Shown: one piece after another, positions 1 through 8,165 of the stretch
How the letters are laid out: each line of letters begins with the position of its first letter
How positions within the stretch are numbered: position 1 is the stretch's first letter
Source of the DNA: Planctobacterium sp047947135
Lineage (GTDB): Bacteria; Pseudomonadota; Gammaproteobacteria; Enterobacterales; Alteromonadaceae
Direction: 5' to 3'
DNA: 64,000 nt
Assembly (NCBI GenBank): GCA_047947135.1
Contig: CP170457.1
Location: forward strand, 1,550,001 to 1,614,000
Program-made: the position numbers and the translations under genes
Notes under the pieces: model-generated
The model's input: only the letters and a program-made list of their open reading frames with translations
The model's database searches: none
What the model was told of the DNA's origin: nothing

Positions 1-146
1 ATATTTGTCGGAACTTCCCTCGTGTCTGCAATCGTGGTTTAGGACTTTAAGTTTAGACTAAATTACCTTAAAGACATCTACGTTCTTTAGCCCCTGCATA
101 TTGTTAAATTTTAAAGGGTATTGCTGAGGTAAAAGGATATGTTGTA

Positions 147-1028
147 TTACTCATCCGCTGTCGCCAGTTGCATTAACCAGGATAAGAGTGTCTCAATTTG
201 CTCAGATAGATGGCTACCACTCCGATAATGGATGGAAAAGTGTCCCCAGGGTAATTCGTAAGACCATGCTTTAATCGGAATAAGCAATCCCTGGCGAATA
301 GCGTCATCCGCGATAAAACCACAACTGAGTGCTATTCCAAGCCCGCTAAGCGCTGCTTTTGATGCCAGAATGGTATTGCTGAAGTGTTGAATGTCGGTTT
401 GCAGTGTATTGCCCAGCTTCTGAGCTTGCATCCAAAGTGCCCAATCCTGACCATTTTCCGAGCTGAATAAGCTGTGCTGTAGCAACGTCACTGGATCGTT
501 TGGATCAATGTGTTCAAACAGAGTTGGGGTGCATACCGGATACCACTGTTCTACCCTCAGCTTTTGAGTAACGAAATTTGCAGGAACAGGCCAGGAACCG
601 ATGACCACATCGTAATCCGCAGCATCAAAGTCCAAATCGCTAATGGCCATAGATAAGGCGACATCTATTCCTGGGTTTTGCTTTTTGAACCATGGCAATC
701 TTGGTGCTAACCAGTCAACAGCGATAGCTGATTGGGCCATTACTTTTAGCTTTAATGTGTTTTGCTCTATCAGGTTGTGGGTTATCGCTTGCAGACGTTT
801 AAATGAATCACTGGCAACAGAATAAAGCGCATCACCATAACAGGTCAGACTTACTTGATTGTTAGATCGTAAAAACAACTGCTTACCCAGTGCCTGCTCC
901 AAAGATTTAATTTGATGACTTACGGCACTTTGGCTAATGCATAGTTCATTTGCTGCGCGACTAAAACTTAGGTGGCGGGCCGTGACTTCAAACGTTTGTA
1001 TCGCCTTTACAGAAGGTAATTTTTGCAT
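147..1028 (-). CDS. LysR-family transcriptional regulator (GcvA-like)
   Basis: This 293-residue protein has the LysR layout. An N-terminal winged helix-turn-helix covers about residues 5-64, with the recognition region around LSFSRAANELCISQ. A two-lobed effector-binding domain follows. Length and N-terminal pattern fit the GcvA/AmpR-like branch, but the ligand cannot be told from sequence. It reads leftward, away from the exported methyltransferase gene that starts about 175 bp away. LysR proteins often control the divergent neighbour, so that gene is the first target to consider (inference). The ATG start sits directly before the helix-turn-helix, as is usual for the family. The downstream 146 bases to the window edge hold nothing I recognise. 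Confidence 0.9.
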   Translation of the reverse strand: MQKLPSVKAIQTFEVTARHLSFSRAANELCISQSAVSHQIKSLEQALGKQLFLRSNNQVSLTCYGDALYSVASDSFKRLQAITHNLIEQNTLKLKVMAQSAIAVDWLAPRLPWFKKQNPGIDVALSMAISDLDFDAADYDVVIGSWPVPANFVTQKLRVEQWYPVCTPTLFEHIDPNDPVTLLQHSLFSSENGQDWALWMQAQKLGNTLQTDIQHFSNTILASKAALSGLGIALSCGFIADDAIRQGLLIPIKAWSYELPWGHFSIHYRSGSHLSEQIETLLSWLMQLATADE

Positions 1029-1203
1029 AACTTAGGTATGAAATAATTTCATCAGGATATGTTTTATTATCACTTTAATTTATGTCTGGGTCTGTGTAAA
1101 TTGAGTTTTTACTTGTCAGGTGAAAGGCTTCTAGCTTTACTGATTTGAATATATGAGCCGCGCAATTTAAGGCGAGGCTTCAGTCGCTATCAATGGAGAA
1201 TAT

Positions 1204-1953
1204 TTGAAAATGCAAGAAATGCATCACAAGCTAATTTGGGTTGTATTGTTAACCTTATACCTAATTGCATTCCCGTCAATTGGTAAGGAAAAAGAGCTAT
1301 ACCAGTCTGCGATCAATAACCAGGACAGACTCGCCAGTGACCTGCAATATGATAGCAAGCGGAAACCTGCTGAAATTTTGCCTTTTACCCAAATAGGTAA
1401 GGGAAATAGAGTGCTGGAACTGGGTGCTGGCGGCGGTTATACCACTGAATTGTTAGCGCGAACAGTAGGTGACACCGGAAAAGTATTCGCACACTTTCTC
1501 TACGATAAAGAACGTCTGAAAGACAACCGATTGCCCAATGTGGTGCCAATGCGGGAACATTCGTTACATGATCTGGCTGAGGTGCTGACAGAGCTAAAAA
1601 TTGAAGACAGTCAGCTTGATGCGGTGGTGGTGTTCTTTGTGCTACACGATATTTACTTAAATAATGAAATGAGTGATGCACTTTTGACAACCTTGCACGG
1701 CGCACTTAAACCTGGCGGCAAATTTATCATTCTTGATAACGCAGCTAGAGCAGATTCCGGTCTGACACATATTGGCGATCTGCACCGCATCGGTGAGGAT
1801 TTTGTTATCTCAGTCATGACCGAAGCTGGTTTTAAGTTTGATGCTCAAAGTAATGTATTAAGAAATGAGGCGGATGATCGCACCAAACCCTGGGGAGACT
1901 TTAAAGGGCTTCAGGACCGTTTTGCTTTTCGCTTTGTAAAACCCGAAGATTAA
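1204..1953 (+). CDS. Exported class I SAM-dependent methyltransferase (COG4798-like)
   Basis: The 249-residue product starts with a hydrophobic signal peptide (about residues 8-26, ending near FPSIG). A Rossmann-type methyltransferase fold follows. Motif I, VLELGAGGGYT, begins at residue 70 and binds S-adenosylmethionine; the acidic and hydrophobic strand motifs follow (VVVFFVLHD and LKPGGKFIILD). The closest match I know is the predicted secreted methyltransferase group COG4798, whose substrate is unknown. A SAM-dependent enzyme outside the cytoplasm is puzzling, since SAM is not known to be plentiful there; the hydrophobic segment may instead be a membrane anchor. The gene is monocistronic and divergent from the LysR gene. 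Confidence 0.8.
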   Translation: MKMQEMHHKLIWVVLLTLYLIAFPSIGKEKELYQSAINNQDRLASDLQYDSKRKPAEILPFTQIGKGNRVLELGAGGGYTTELLARTVGDTGKVFAHFLYDKERLKDNRLPNVVPMREHSLHDLAEVLTELKIEDSQLDAVVVFFVLHDIYLNNEMSDALLTTLHGALKPGGKFIILDNAARADSGLTHIGDLHRIGEDFVISVMTEAGFKFDAQSNVLRNEADDRTKPWGDFKGLQDRFAFRFVKPED

Positions 1954-2024
1954 AGGGGCAAGGAGCAATAATGATGTTTTTCGAACTATCCCTATCCGTG
2001 AAAGCCCGTCTTTACCACATCAAA

Positions 2025-2459
2025 TTACTTTAGGACGTACTCCAGAGACGGATCAACGATAATTCGGTCCGTCATGGCTTCACGCCCTAGCAGCATTAAA
2101 TAGGTCATTTCGGAGCGGTCCGTTAGCGTCAGCTGGATTTCCCAGCGCTGTTCCCCTAATACGATATCCGTGGAAATGACAAATCGATGCTCACGTGTAG
2201 CGGTAGAGCTTTTAATGGTTTTTACGGTGTTCACTTTTGCTTCGCGACGCACAACACGTTCCACATTGTGGTAGTCTGGGTGGATATCAAAGGCCACCCA
2301 TTCCTCTCCCTCCTTTTCGAAGGGTTCGAGATTATCGACATGCAATGACGACGTCGCTGCGCCCGTGTCGACCCTGATGTGTAACTTTTCAATGGCAAGC
2401 TCTGGCAAATCACAGGTTTCCAGAGCGCCAACCATAAACTTTTTCGATTCGTTATCCAT
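2025..2459 (-). CDS. RimB-like retropepsin-fold protease (Zn_protease / pfam05618 family)
   Basis: A 144-residue protein with RVDTGAATSSLH at about residues 29-40 and a late LLGREAM motif near residue 125. Together these are the Asp-Thr-Gly and hydrophobic-Gly hallmarks of the small family annotated as putative ATP-dependent zinc protease, which has a retropepsin-like fold. Relatives next to rimK are named RimB and are linked to control of RimK, the ligase that adds glutamates to ribosomal protein S6. It is last of three leftward genes, 4 bp after the deacylase gene, so co-expression with rimK is likely. The zinc label is historical; the visible motif is aspartyl-protease-like. Confidence 0.82.
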   Translation of the reverse strand: MDNESKKFMVGALETCDLPELAIEKLHIRVDTGAATSSLHVDNLEPFEKEGEEWVAFDIHPDYHNVERVVRREAKVNTVKTIKSSTATREHRFVISTDIVLGEQRWEIQLTLTDRSEMTYLMLLGREAMTDRIIVDPSLEYVLK

Positions 2460-2463
2460 TGAT

Positions 2464-3486
2464 TTACTCTACTGTTGGGGTGTCATTTGGTTTGAAATTA
2501 TCCATCAGCATTTCAACATGTTCAGCAACGGAGTCAGGGGCGTGGAAGTAAGCTATGTGATAAATCGCTTCACCCTCCTGCACTAGCGGTATATTTTGCT
2601 TGCCAACCACGACGCCCTCCGCAGGAGATTTTACTTCCCCCAGAACCGTGCCATAAGGGTCTGAGATGACGGCAATCACCTGGTCTTTGTCGACATGATC
2701 CCCCAACTGCGACACATGATTCACAAAGCCACTTTCATTTGCCCTGACCCAGCCACTTTGCTTAGCGATAAACTGCTTTATCTCGCTTTTCGCCCGGCTT
2801 TTATTAAGCATACCAATCTGACGCATGACGTTGATAATTCCTTTGACGCCAGCCCTGATACAAATCTCGTCATAGCGCAATGCCTGGCCGGCCTCGTATA
2901 GCACCATTTTAACACCGTAGTCAGCAGCGACCTGGCGCAGCGAACCATCTCGAATATCAGCATCCAGAATAACCGGTACACCGAAGGCTTTGGCTATCGC
3001 AGTGGTTTCGTCATCTTTCAGGCTTGCCCTAATTTGTGGCAGATTGCTGCGGTGTATCGCGCCGGTATGTAAATCAATGCCGTAGTCTACTTTGGTGACA
3101 ATTTCTTTAAAGAAAAGGTTAGCAATCCTGCCAGCTAATGAGCCTTTTTTGCTACCGGGAAAGCTGCGATTCAAATCCCGGCGATCAGGTAGGTAGCGAC
3201 TTTGATTTAAAACCCCATAAACGTTCACCATCGGCACAGCTATCAGGGTGCCACGTAATTTGGCAATGGCTTTGCTTTTCAGTAACCGGGCAATAATTTC
3301 AATGCCGTTCAGTTCGTCACCGTGAATGGCGGCACTGACGAATAGCGTTGGACCTGGCCGTTTCCCCCGCTGCACATGCACAGGTATTCCCATGCTGGTG
3401 GCGGTATATAGTGGCGGCATGGTTAGTTCAAGGCGTTTGGTTTCGCCGGGTTTAACTTCAGTGCCGCATAAGACAAAAGGTTCCAT
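2464..3486 (-). CDS. Succinylglutamate desuccinylase/aspartoacylase-family zinc deacylase
   Basis: A 340-residue M14-like zinc carboxypeptidase relative. Metal ligands are visible in IHGDELNG (His55, Glu58) and in GIDLHTGA near residue 140; a catalytic glutamate is likely in the LYEAGQALRYDE stretch near residue 206. The last 100 residues form a barrel-sandwich domain of the biotinyl/lipoyl type, with GDHVDKDQVIAVI and SPAEGVVVG. The gene lies directly between rimK and the RimB-like protease with almost no spacing. Members at this locus are thought to act on the same chemistry as RimK, perhaps removing or processing glutamyl or N-acyl groups; that role is inference. It is not astE of arginine catabolism, as no other ast genes are present. 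Confidence 0.83.
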   Translation of the reverse strand: MEPFVLCGTEVKPGETKRLELTMPPLYTATSMGIPVHVQRGKRPGPTLFVSAAIHGDELNGIEIIARLLKSKAIAKLRGTLIAVPMVNVYGVLNQSRYLPDRRDLNRSFPGSKKGSLAGRIANLFFKEIVTKVDYGIDLHTGAIHRSNLPQIRASLKDDETTAIAKAFGVPVILDADIRDGSLRQVAADYGVKMVLYEAGQALRYDEICIRAGVKGIINVMRQIGMLNKSRAKSEIKQFIAKQSGWVRANESGFVNHVSQLGDHVDKDQVIAVISDPYGTVLGEVKSPAEGVVVGKQNIPLVQEGEAIYHIAYFHAPDSVAEHVEMLMDNFKPNDTPTVE

Positions 3487-4392
3487 TTAGCCTTTTCCTG
3501 TTGTCTTATTGCGATTGGGTCTGGCATTTTTTTCTAAAAATTCGATGATCATGCCAGCTACATCTTTTTTGGTGGCCAATTCGATGCCTTCCAAACCCGG
3601 TGATGAGTTAACTTCCATAACTAATGGGCCGTTGGCACCCCGCAGAATATCAACACCGCACATGTTCAACCCCATCGTTTTCGCCGCGTCAACGGCCGTT
3701 TTACGTTCCTCTGGCGTGAGTTTAACAATACTGGCTGTGCCACCGCGGTGTAAATTAGAGCGAAACTCCCCTGGAGCCGCCTGACGTTTCATGGCGGCGA
3801 TAACTTTGCCACCGACTACCAGACACCGGATATCTGACCCACCGGCTTCTTTTATGTATTCCTGTACTAAAATACTGGCATTTAAACCCATGAAGGCTTC
3901 TATCAGCGATTCAGCAGATTTATTGGTATCCGCCAACACCACGCCAATCCCCTGAGTTCCTTCCAGTAGCTTAATTACCACAGGGGCACCACCGACATTC
4001 TTGATAAGGTCACTGATATTGTCTGGATGATGGGCAAATCCGGTACGCGGCATGCCAATGTTTTTACGGGAAAGTAACTGCAAAGAACGCAGCTTGTCCC
4101 GCGAGCGGCTGATGGCAACCGATTCATTAATCGAGAAGGTGCCTGTCACCTCAAATTGACGCACAACGGATGTACCGTAAAACGATACGGAGGCGCCAAT
4201 TCGCGGAATGATGGCATCGTATTTCGGTAATGCTTTGCCCTTGTATCTTACCGATGGTCGGCTTCGGGTAATATCCATATAACAGTGCATGGTGTCGATA
4301 ACTTCTATTTCGTGACCACGTAACTTGCCTGCTTCAAGCAATCTGCTGGTGGAATAAAGCTTTGGATTCCTGGATAAAATGGCGATTCTCAT
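3487..4392 (-). CDS. rimK: Ribosomal protein S6--L-glutamate ligase RimK
   Basis: RimK uses ATP to add glutamate residues to the C-terminus of ribosomal protein S6. The 301-residue protein has an N-terminal pre-ATP-grasp domain (MRIAILSRNPKLYSTSRL) and an ATP-grasp core, with VVIKLLEGTQGIGV for nucleotide binding and VMEVNSSPGLEGIE for the metal-binding Glu/Asn pair. I chose the ATG at 4392 over an in-frame GTG six codons upstream, because AGGAAA lies just before it and the length then matches E. coli RimK (about 300). It is first in a three-gene leftward cluster with a deacylase and a RimB-like protease. Confidence 0.93.
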   Translation of the reverse strand: MRIAILSRNPKLYSTSRLLEAGKLRGHEIEVIDTMHCYMDITRSRPSVRYKGKALPKYDAIIPRIGASVSFYGTSVVRQFEVTGTFSINESVAISRSRDKLRSLQLLSRKNIGMPRTGFAHHPDNISDLIKNVGGAPVVIKLLEGTQGIGVVLADTNKSAESLIEAFMGLNASILVQEYIKEAGGSDIRCLVVGGKVIAAMKRQAAPGEFRSNLHRGGTASIVKLTPEERKTAVDAAKTMGLNMCGVDILRGANGPLVMEVNSSPGLEGIELATKKDVAGMIIEFLEKNARPNRNKTTGKG

Positions 4393-4633
4393 GATTTTCC
4401 TATTTCGCACTTGGGGATAGTTTATCCCTCACTATAGAAGATAATGACGTTAAAACGAGAAATGAGCCACAAATTTGTTGAAGGGGATGTGGATTTTCTA
4501 ATGAATTCGGCACATAGAATGATGGACAGCTGCAATGCGACGTGTAAGCGCCCAAAGGGCGCTATGTAAAGATCGCAATGCGAGAAGATTCACGGTTACT
4601 ACCAAACAGGTAGTATCGAAAAACAAACAGACT

Positions 4634-5530
4634 CTAACTGCGCCAGCGTTTTAGGATATCCTGATAGGCGTCGACTCTGCGGTCACGAAAATATGGCCAA
4701 ATGCGGCGGACATTTTCGCAACGTTCCATATCCAAAGTAACCATCAGATTCTGTTCATCACTTTCGCTGGCACTGGCGAGAATCTCACCCTGAGGACCAC
4801 TGATAAAACTTTGTCCCCAGAACTCAATGCCAGCCTCATCTACTTTTGGCGAAGCTTCAAAACCGGTGCGATTGGCGACTATTACTGGCAGTGAGTTGGC
4901 GACCGCATGACCACGCTGGATAGTTTGCCAGGCGTTAAACTGTCTTTGTTGTTCATCCTGTGGATCATTTTTGTCCCAGCCAATAGCGGTAGGGTATAGC
5001 AGGATCTCCGCACCGGCCATGGCCATGAGTCTTGCTGCCTCGGGATACCATTGATCCCAACAAACCAGCACACCTAAGCGTCCAACCGAGGTATCTATGG
5101 GGTGAAAGCCATCTGCGTCGCCGGGTGTAAAATAGAACTTCTCGTAAAAACCCGGATCATCCGGAATATGCATTTTACGATATTGACCTACCATGCCCTG
5201 TTGTTTATCAAACACCACAGCGGTGTTGTGGTAAAGCCCAGCGGCGCGTTTTTCAAATAACGAGGTGACAAGCACGATATTGAGATCTTGAGCCAGCCTT
5301 GCAAAATAGTCTGTGGCTGCGCCCGGAATGGTCTCTGCTAAGTCAAAAAATTCGGTATTTTCTTCCTGACAAAAGTACAGAGTGCTGTGCAGTTCCTGTA
5401 GCAGAATTAATTCACAACCTTGTTGTGCCAGCTCAGTTACTGCCTCTGCACTATGTTGCCAGTTTTTTGATTTATTATTATCGGCGACTTTCTGTTGCAC
5501 GAGTCCAATGGTTAGTTTGCGCTTACTCAT
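4634..5530 (-). CDS. aguB: N-carbamoylputrescine amidase
   Basis: A carbon-nitrogen hydrolase (nitrilase superfamily) of 298 residues that hydrolyses N-carbamoylputrescine to putrescine, CO2 and ammonia. The catalytic triad is visible: Glu46 in LLQELHST, the Lys of YRKMHIP near residue 120, and the Cys of LGVLVCWDQWYPE near residue 160. The ATG at 5530 is chosen because it gives MSKRKLTIGLVQQ, the normal family N-terminus, and its first eight bases (ATGAGTAA) overlap the end of aguA, a sign of translational coupling. With aguA it forms the agmatine-to-putrescine route. Confidence 0.93.
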   Translation of the reverse strand: MSKRKLTIGLVQQKVADNNKSKNWQHSAEAVTELAQQGCELILLQELHSTLYFCQEENTEFFDLAETIPGAATDYFARLAQDLNIVLVTSLFEKRAAGLYHNTAVVFDKQQGMVGQYRKMHIPDDPGFYEKFYFTPGDADGFHPIDTSVGRLGVLVCWDQWYPEAARLMAMAGAEILLYPTAIGWDKNDPQDEQQRQFNAWQTIQRGHAVANSLPVIVANRTGFEASPKVDEAGIEFWGQSFISGPQGEILASASESDEQNLMVTLDMERCENVRRIWPYFRDRRVDAYQDILKRWRS

Positions 5531-6566
5531 AAATACTGACTCCTTTTTTACAACGTTCAACAATATCAGGTTTGAGCGTTCCGAATGGAACTTGCATACT
5601 GATACAATGTAAGCTGCCATATTGCTGTATTAACGGCTGGCAGTTGATAGGAATGATCTGAAAGTCAGGATAGGCTCTTGACAGGATTTCCAGTGCGGTT
5701 TTATCCTCCGGCTCCTGATAGACCGGTGCGAATATCGCGCCATTACTGATTAAAAAATTCGCATAAGATGCTGGCAAGCGGTCGCCGGTTTCAGCATAAA
5801 TCTCAGGTAAAGGCAGTGAGAATATTTTGGCATGAGGAAACTGCTCGGTACATTCCTGCTGCATCGCCTGTAAGCCCTCAAAGTGTGCATCTTCAGGTTT
5901 ATTTATTGCGCCCTGGACCACCAGATTATGGTCTGGCGTAAATCGTACCAGCGTATCAATATGGCCATCTGTATCATCACCCTCAAGATGACCGTGTTTT
6001 AAAATAACGGTTCGAGTAGCGCCCAGATATTGCGCAAACGCCTCTTCATACTCAATGAGACTCATATCCTGATTGCGTTCAGGGTTGAGCAAACACATTG
6101 ATGTGGAGAGCAGCTCGCCGTTGCTGTTGACCTCCAATGCTCCCCCTTCCAGCACCAGCTCAATTGAGACCACAGACTTACGCAGCAGCGGGGCTAAGAC
6201 CTGCTTGTTAACCTGATTATCTTTGCTGGCATTAAATTTATTGCCCCAACCATTAAAGGTAAAATCCAATGCTTGCAGGCCGTCATCGGTTTGGCAGGTC
6301 AAAAAGCCATAGTCTCTGATCCAGGTATCATTATAGTCAGCAGAGATGATCAATACCCGGGCATCTTCAGGCAAGAGTGACTGAATTTTTTTGTGCTGGG
6401 ATTGCCGAGCCAGAAGTATGATAGGCTGTTGATGGTGATTTAATGCCGCAATCAATTCGACATAAGTATTCTGGACTTCATTCAACCAAGGTTGCCAATC
6501 CGTTTTTTCGTCAGGCCAGGCTAACAGGATTGCTTCCTGAGGCGACCATTCAGGTAATAATTGCAA
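5523..6566 (-). CDS. aguA: Agmatine deiminase
   Basis: A 347-residue guanidine-modifying enzyme that converts agmatine to N-carbamoylputrescine and ammonia. Family motifs include WPDEKTDW near the start, IRDYGF, the histidine-acidic block HLEGDDTDGHIDT, and the catalytic cysteine in GSLHCISMQVPFG near the C-terminus. It is the first gene of a two-gene leftward operon and overlaps aguB by eight bases. The roughly 170 bp upstream, towards gltD, holds no clear promoter that I can name. Confidence 0.94.
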   Translation of the reverse strand: MQLLPEWSPQEAILLAWPDEKTDWQPWLNEVQNTYVELIAALNHHQQPIILLARQSQHKKIQSLLPEDARVLIISADYNDTWIRDYGFLTCQTDDGLQALDFTFNGWGNKFNASKDNQVNKQVLAPLLRKSVVSIELVLEGGALEVNSNGELLSTSMCLLNPERNQDMSLIEYEEAFAQYLGATRTVILKHGHLEGDDTDGHIDTLVRFTPDHNLVVQGAINKPEDAHFEGLQAMQQECTEQFPHAKIFSLPLPEIYAETGDRLPASYANFLISNGAIFAPVYQEPEDKTALEILSRAYPDFQIIPINCQPLIQQYGSLHCISMQVPFGTLKPDIVERCKKGVSIYE

Positions 6567-6681
6567 GAGCTACATTTCCAAAAAAAGTTTGCTCAGATTA
6601 TAGCAGCGATTATTGCTGAGGAAATGCTAAACAGGATAGAGTGCCGTGGTTTTGCTTAGCCACAACAGAACGTAAAGAGCT

Positions 6682-6699
6682 GAGCTGTTGGCACAGCTC
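6682..6699 (-). terminator. Possible stem-loop downstream of gltD
   Basis: A 7-bp perfect stem GAGCTGT/ACAGCTC with a four-base loop lies about 40 bp past the gltD stop. Flanking AGAGC and GCTCT could lengthen it. The T-run after it on the minus strand is short and interrupted, so it is only a weak candidate terminator for gltBD. Confidence 0.35.
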
Positions 6700-6740
6700 T
6701 GCTCTTACTGTTTTACATGCTCAACTTTAGACGCGTAACG

Positions 6741-8156
6741 TTACACGCCCAATGCGTCCAGTATGCCCCCGGCTGCTTTGCGGCCTTCATCGATGGCAGT
6801 AACCACGAGATCTGAGCCACGCACCATATCGCCACCGGCAAATATTTTGGGGTTGCTGGTCTGGAAGGCAAACTTGCCTTGCTCCGGCGCTCTTACCCGA
6901 CCTTTTTCATCCAGAATGATGCCATAGTCTGCGAACCAGCTTGCTGGGCTGGGCTGGAATCCAAATGCAATAATCACTGCGTCTGCTTCCAGTACATGCT
7001 CCGAGCCCGGAATGGGCTCAGGTCGACGGCGTCCCGCTTCATCCGGCTCACCCAATTGCGTTTTGACCAGTTTTACGCCGCAGGTACGGCCCTGATCATC
7101 AAGCACGATATCCAGGGGTTGTAAGTTGAAGCGAAAATCGACGCCTTCTTCGCGTGCATTGGTGACCTCTCTTCGAGAGCCCGGCATATTCTTTTCATCA
7201 CGACGATAGGCACAGATAACACTCTCGGCCCCTTGCCGCACAGAAGTACGTACACAGTCCATTGCGGTATCACCACCACCCAGCACCACCACTTTTTTGT
7301 TTTCCATGCTGATGTAGTCTTCGGGTTGTTTTTCCAGACCCATGACACGGTTGGTGTTGGCAACCAGAAAAGGCAGCGCTTCATAGACACCCGGCGCCTG
7401 TTCATTGTCAAATCCACCTTTCATGTATTTATAGGTACCCATACCCAAAAATACGGAATCGTAGTCGTCAATCAGTGTTTGAAAGGGAATGTCCTTGCCA
7501 ATCTCCGTATTCAGGCGGAATTCAATGCCCATGTCTTCGAATATTTGGCGACGTAATAACACCACTTCTTTTTCCAGTTTAAAAGAAGGAATGCCAAAGG
7601 TCAGCAAGCCACCGATCTCCGGATACTTATCAAACACGACGGGCGTGACACCGTTACGTACCAGCACATCCGCACAGGCCAATCCGGCTGGCCCAGCACC
7701 CACTATTGCGACTTTCTTGCCTGTGGGTTGAACATCGGACATGTCAGGACGCCAGCCCATTTTAAAGGCTGTGTCGGTGATATACTTCTCAATACTACCT
7801 ATGGTCACGGCACCAAAATCGTCGTTCAGGGTACAGGCGCCCTCACAAAGACGATCCTGAGGACACACCCGACCGCATACCTCAGGTAGGCTGTTGGTTT
7901 TGTGAGACAGCTCCGCAGCTTCTATAATCTTGCCTTCATTGGCGAGTTTCAACCACTGTGGGATGTAGTTGTGAACCGGACATTTCCATTCGCAATAGGG
8001 GTTGCCACAATCCAGACAGCGATCTGCCTGACCCTCCGTCTGGGACTGCGAAAGTGGATGATAAATCTCGCCAAACTCTTTTCTGCGCACCTGCACAGGT
8101 TTTTTCGGCGGATCAATTCGTTCAACATCGATAAACTGATAAACATTATTTGCCAT
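6741..8156 (-). CDS. gltD: Glutamate synthase [NADPH] small subunit
   Basis: GltD is the NADPH-oxidising, FAD-containing subunit of glutamate synthase, feeding electrons to GltB for making glutamate from glutamine and 2-oxoglutarate. The 471-residue protein has the N-terminal cysteine clusters for 4Fe-4S centres (CLDCGNPYCEWKC, and CGRVCPQDRLCEGAC). It then has an FAD-binding dinucleotide fold (VAIVGAGPAGLACADVL) and an NADPH fold (VVVLGGGDTAMDCVR). The C-terminal FAD motif is KIFAGGDMVRG. It starts 9 bp after the gltB stop, in the usual gltB-gltD order. Confidence 0.97.
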   Translation of the reverse strand: MANNVYQFIDVERIDPPKKPVQVRRKEFGEIYHPLSQSQTEGQADRCLDCGNPYCEWKCPVHNYIPQWLKLANEGKIIEAAELSHKTNSLPEVCGRVCPQDRLCEGACTLNDDFGAVTIGSIEKYITDTAFKMGWRPDMSDVQPTGKKVAIVGAGPAGLACADVLVRNGVTPVVFDKYPEIGGLLTFGIPSFKLEKEVVLLRRQIFEDMGIEFRLNTEIGKDIPFQTLIDDYDSVFLGMGTYKYMKGGFDNEQAPGVYEALPFLVANTNRVMGLEKQPEDYISMENKKVVVLGGGDTAMDCVRTSVRQGAESVICAYRRDEKNMPGSRREVTNAREEGVDFRFNLQPLDIVLDDQGRTCGVKLVKTQLGEPDEAGRRRPEPIPGSEHVLEADAVIIAFGFQPSPASWFADYGIILDEKGRVRAPEQGKFAFQTSNPKIFAGGDMVRGSDLVVTAIDEGRKAAGGILDALGV

Positions 8157-8165
8157 AAAAATTCC

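Noticed and set aside
4547..4563. AGCGCCC-AAA-GGGCGCT hairpin downstream of aguB
   Set aside because: The stem is perfect, but no T-run follows on either strand, so I did not call it a terminator.
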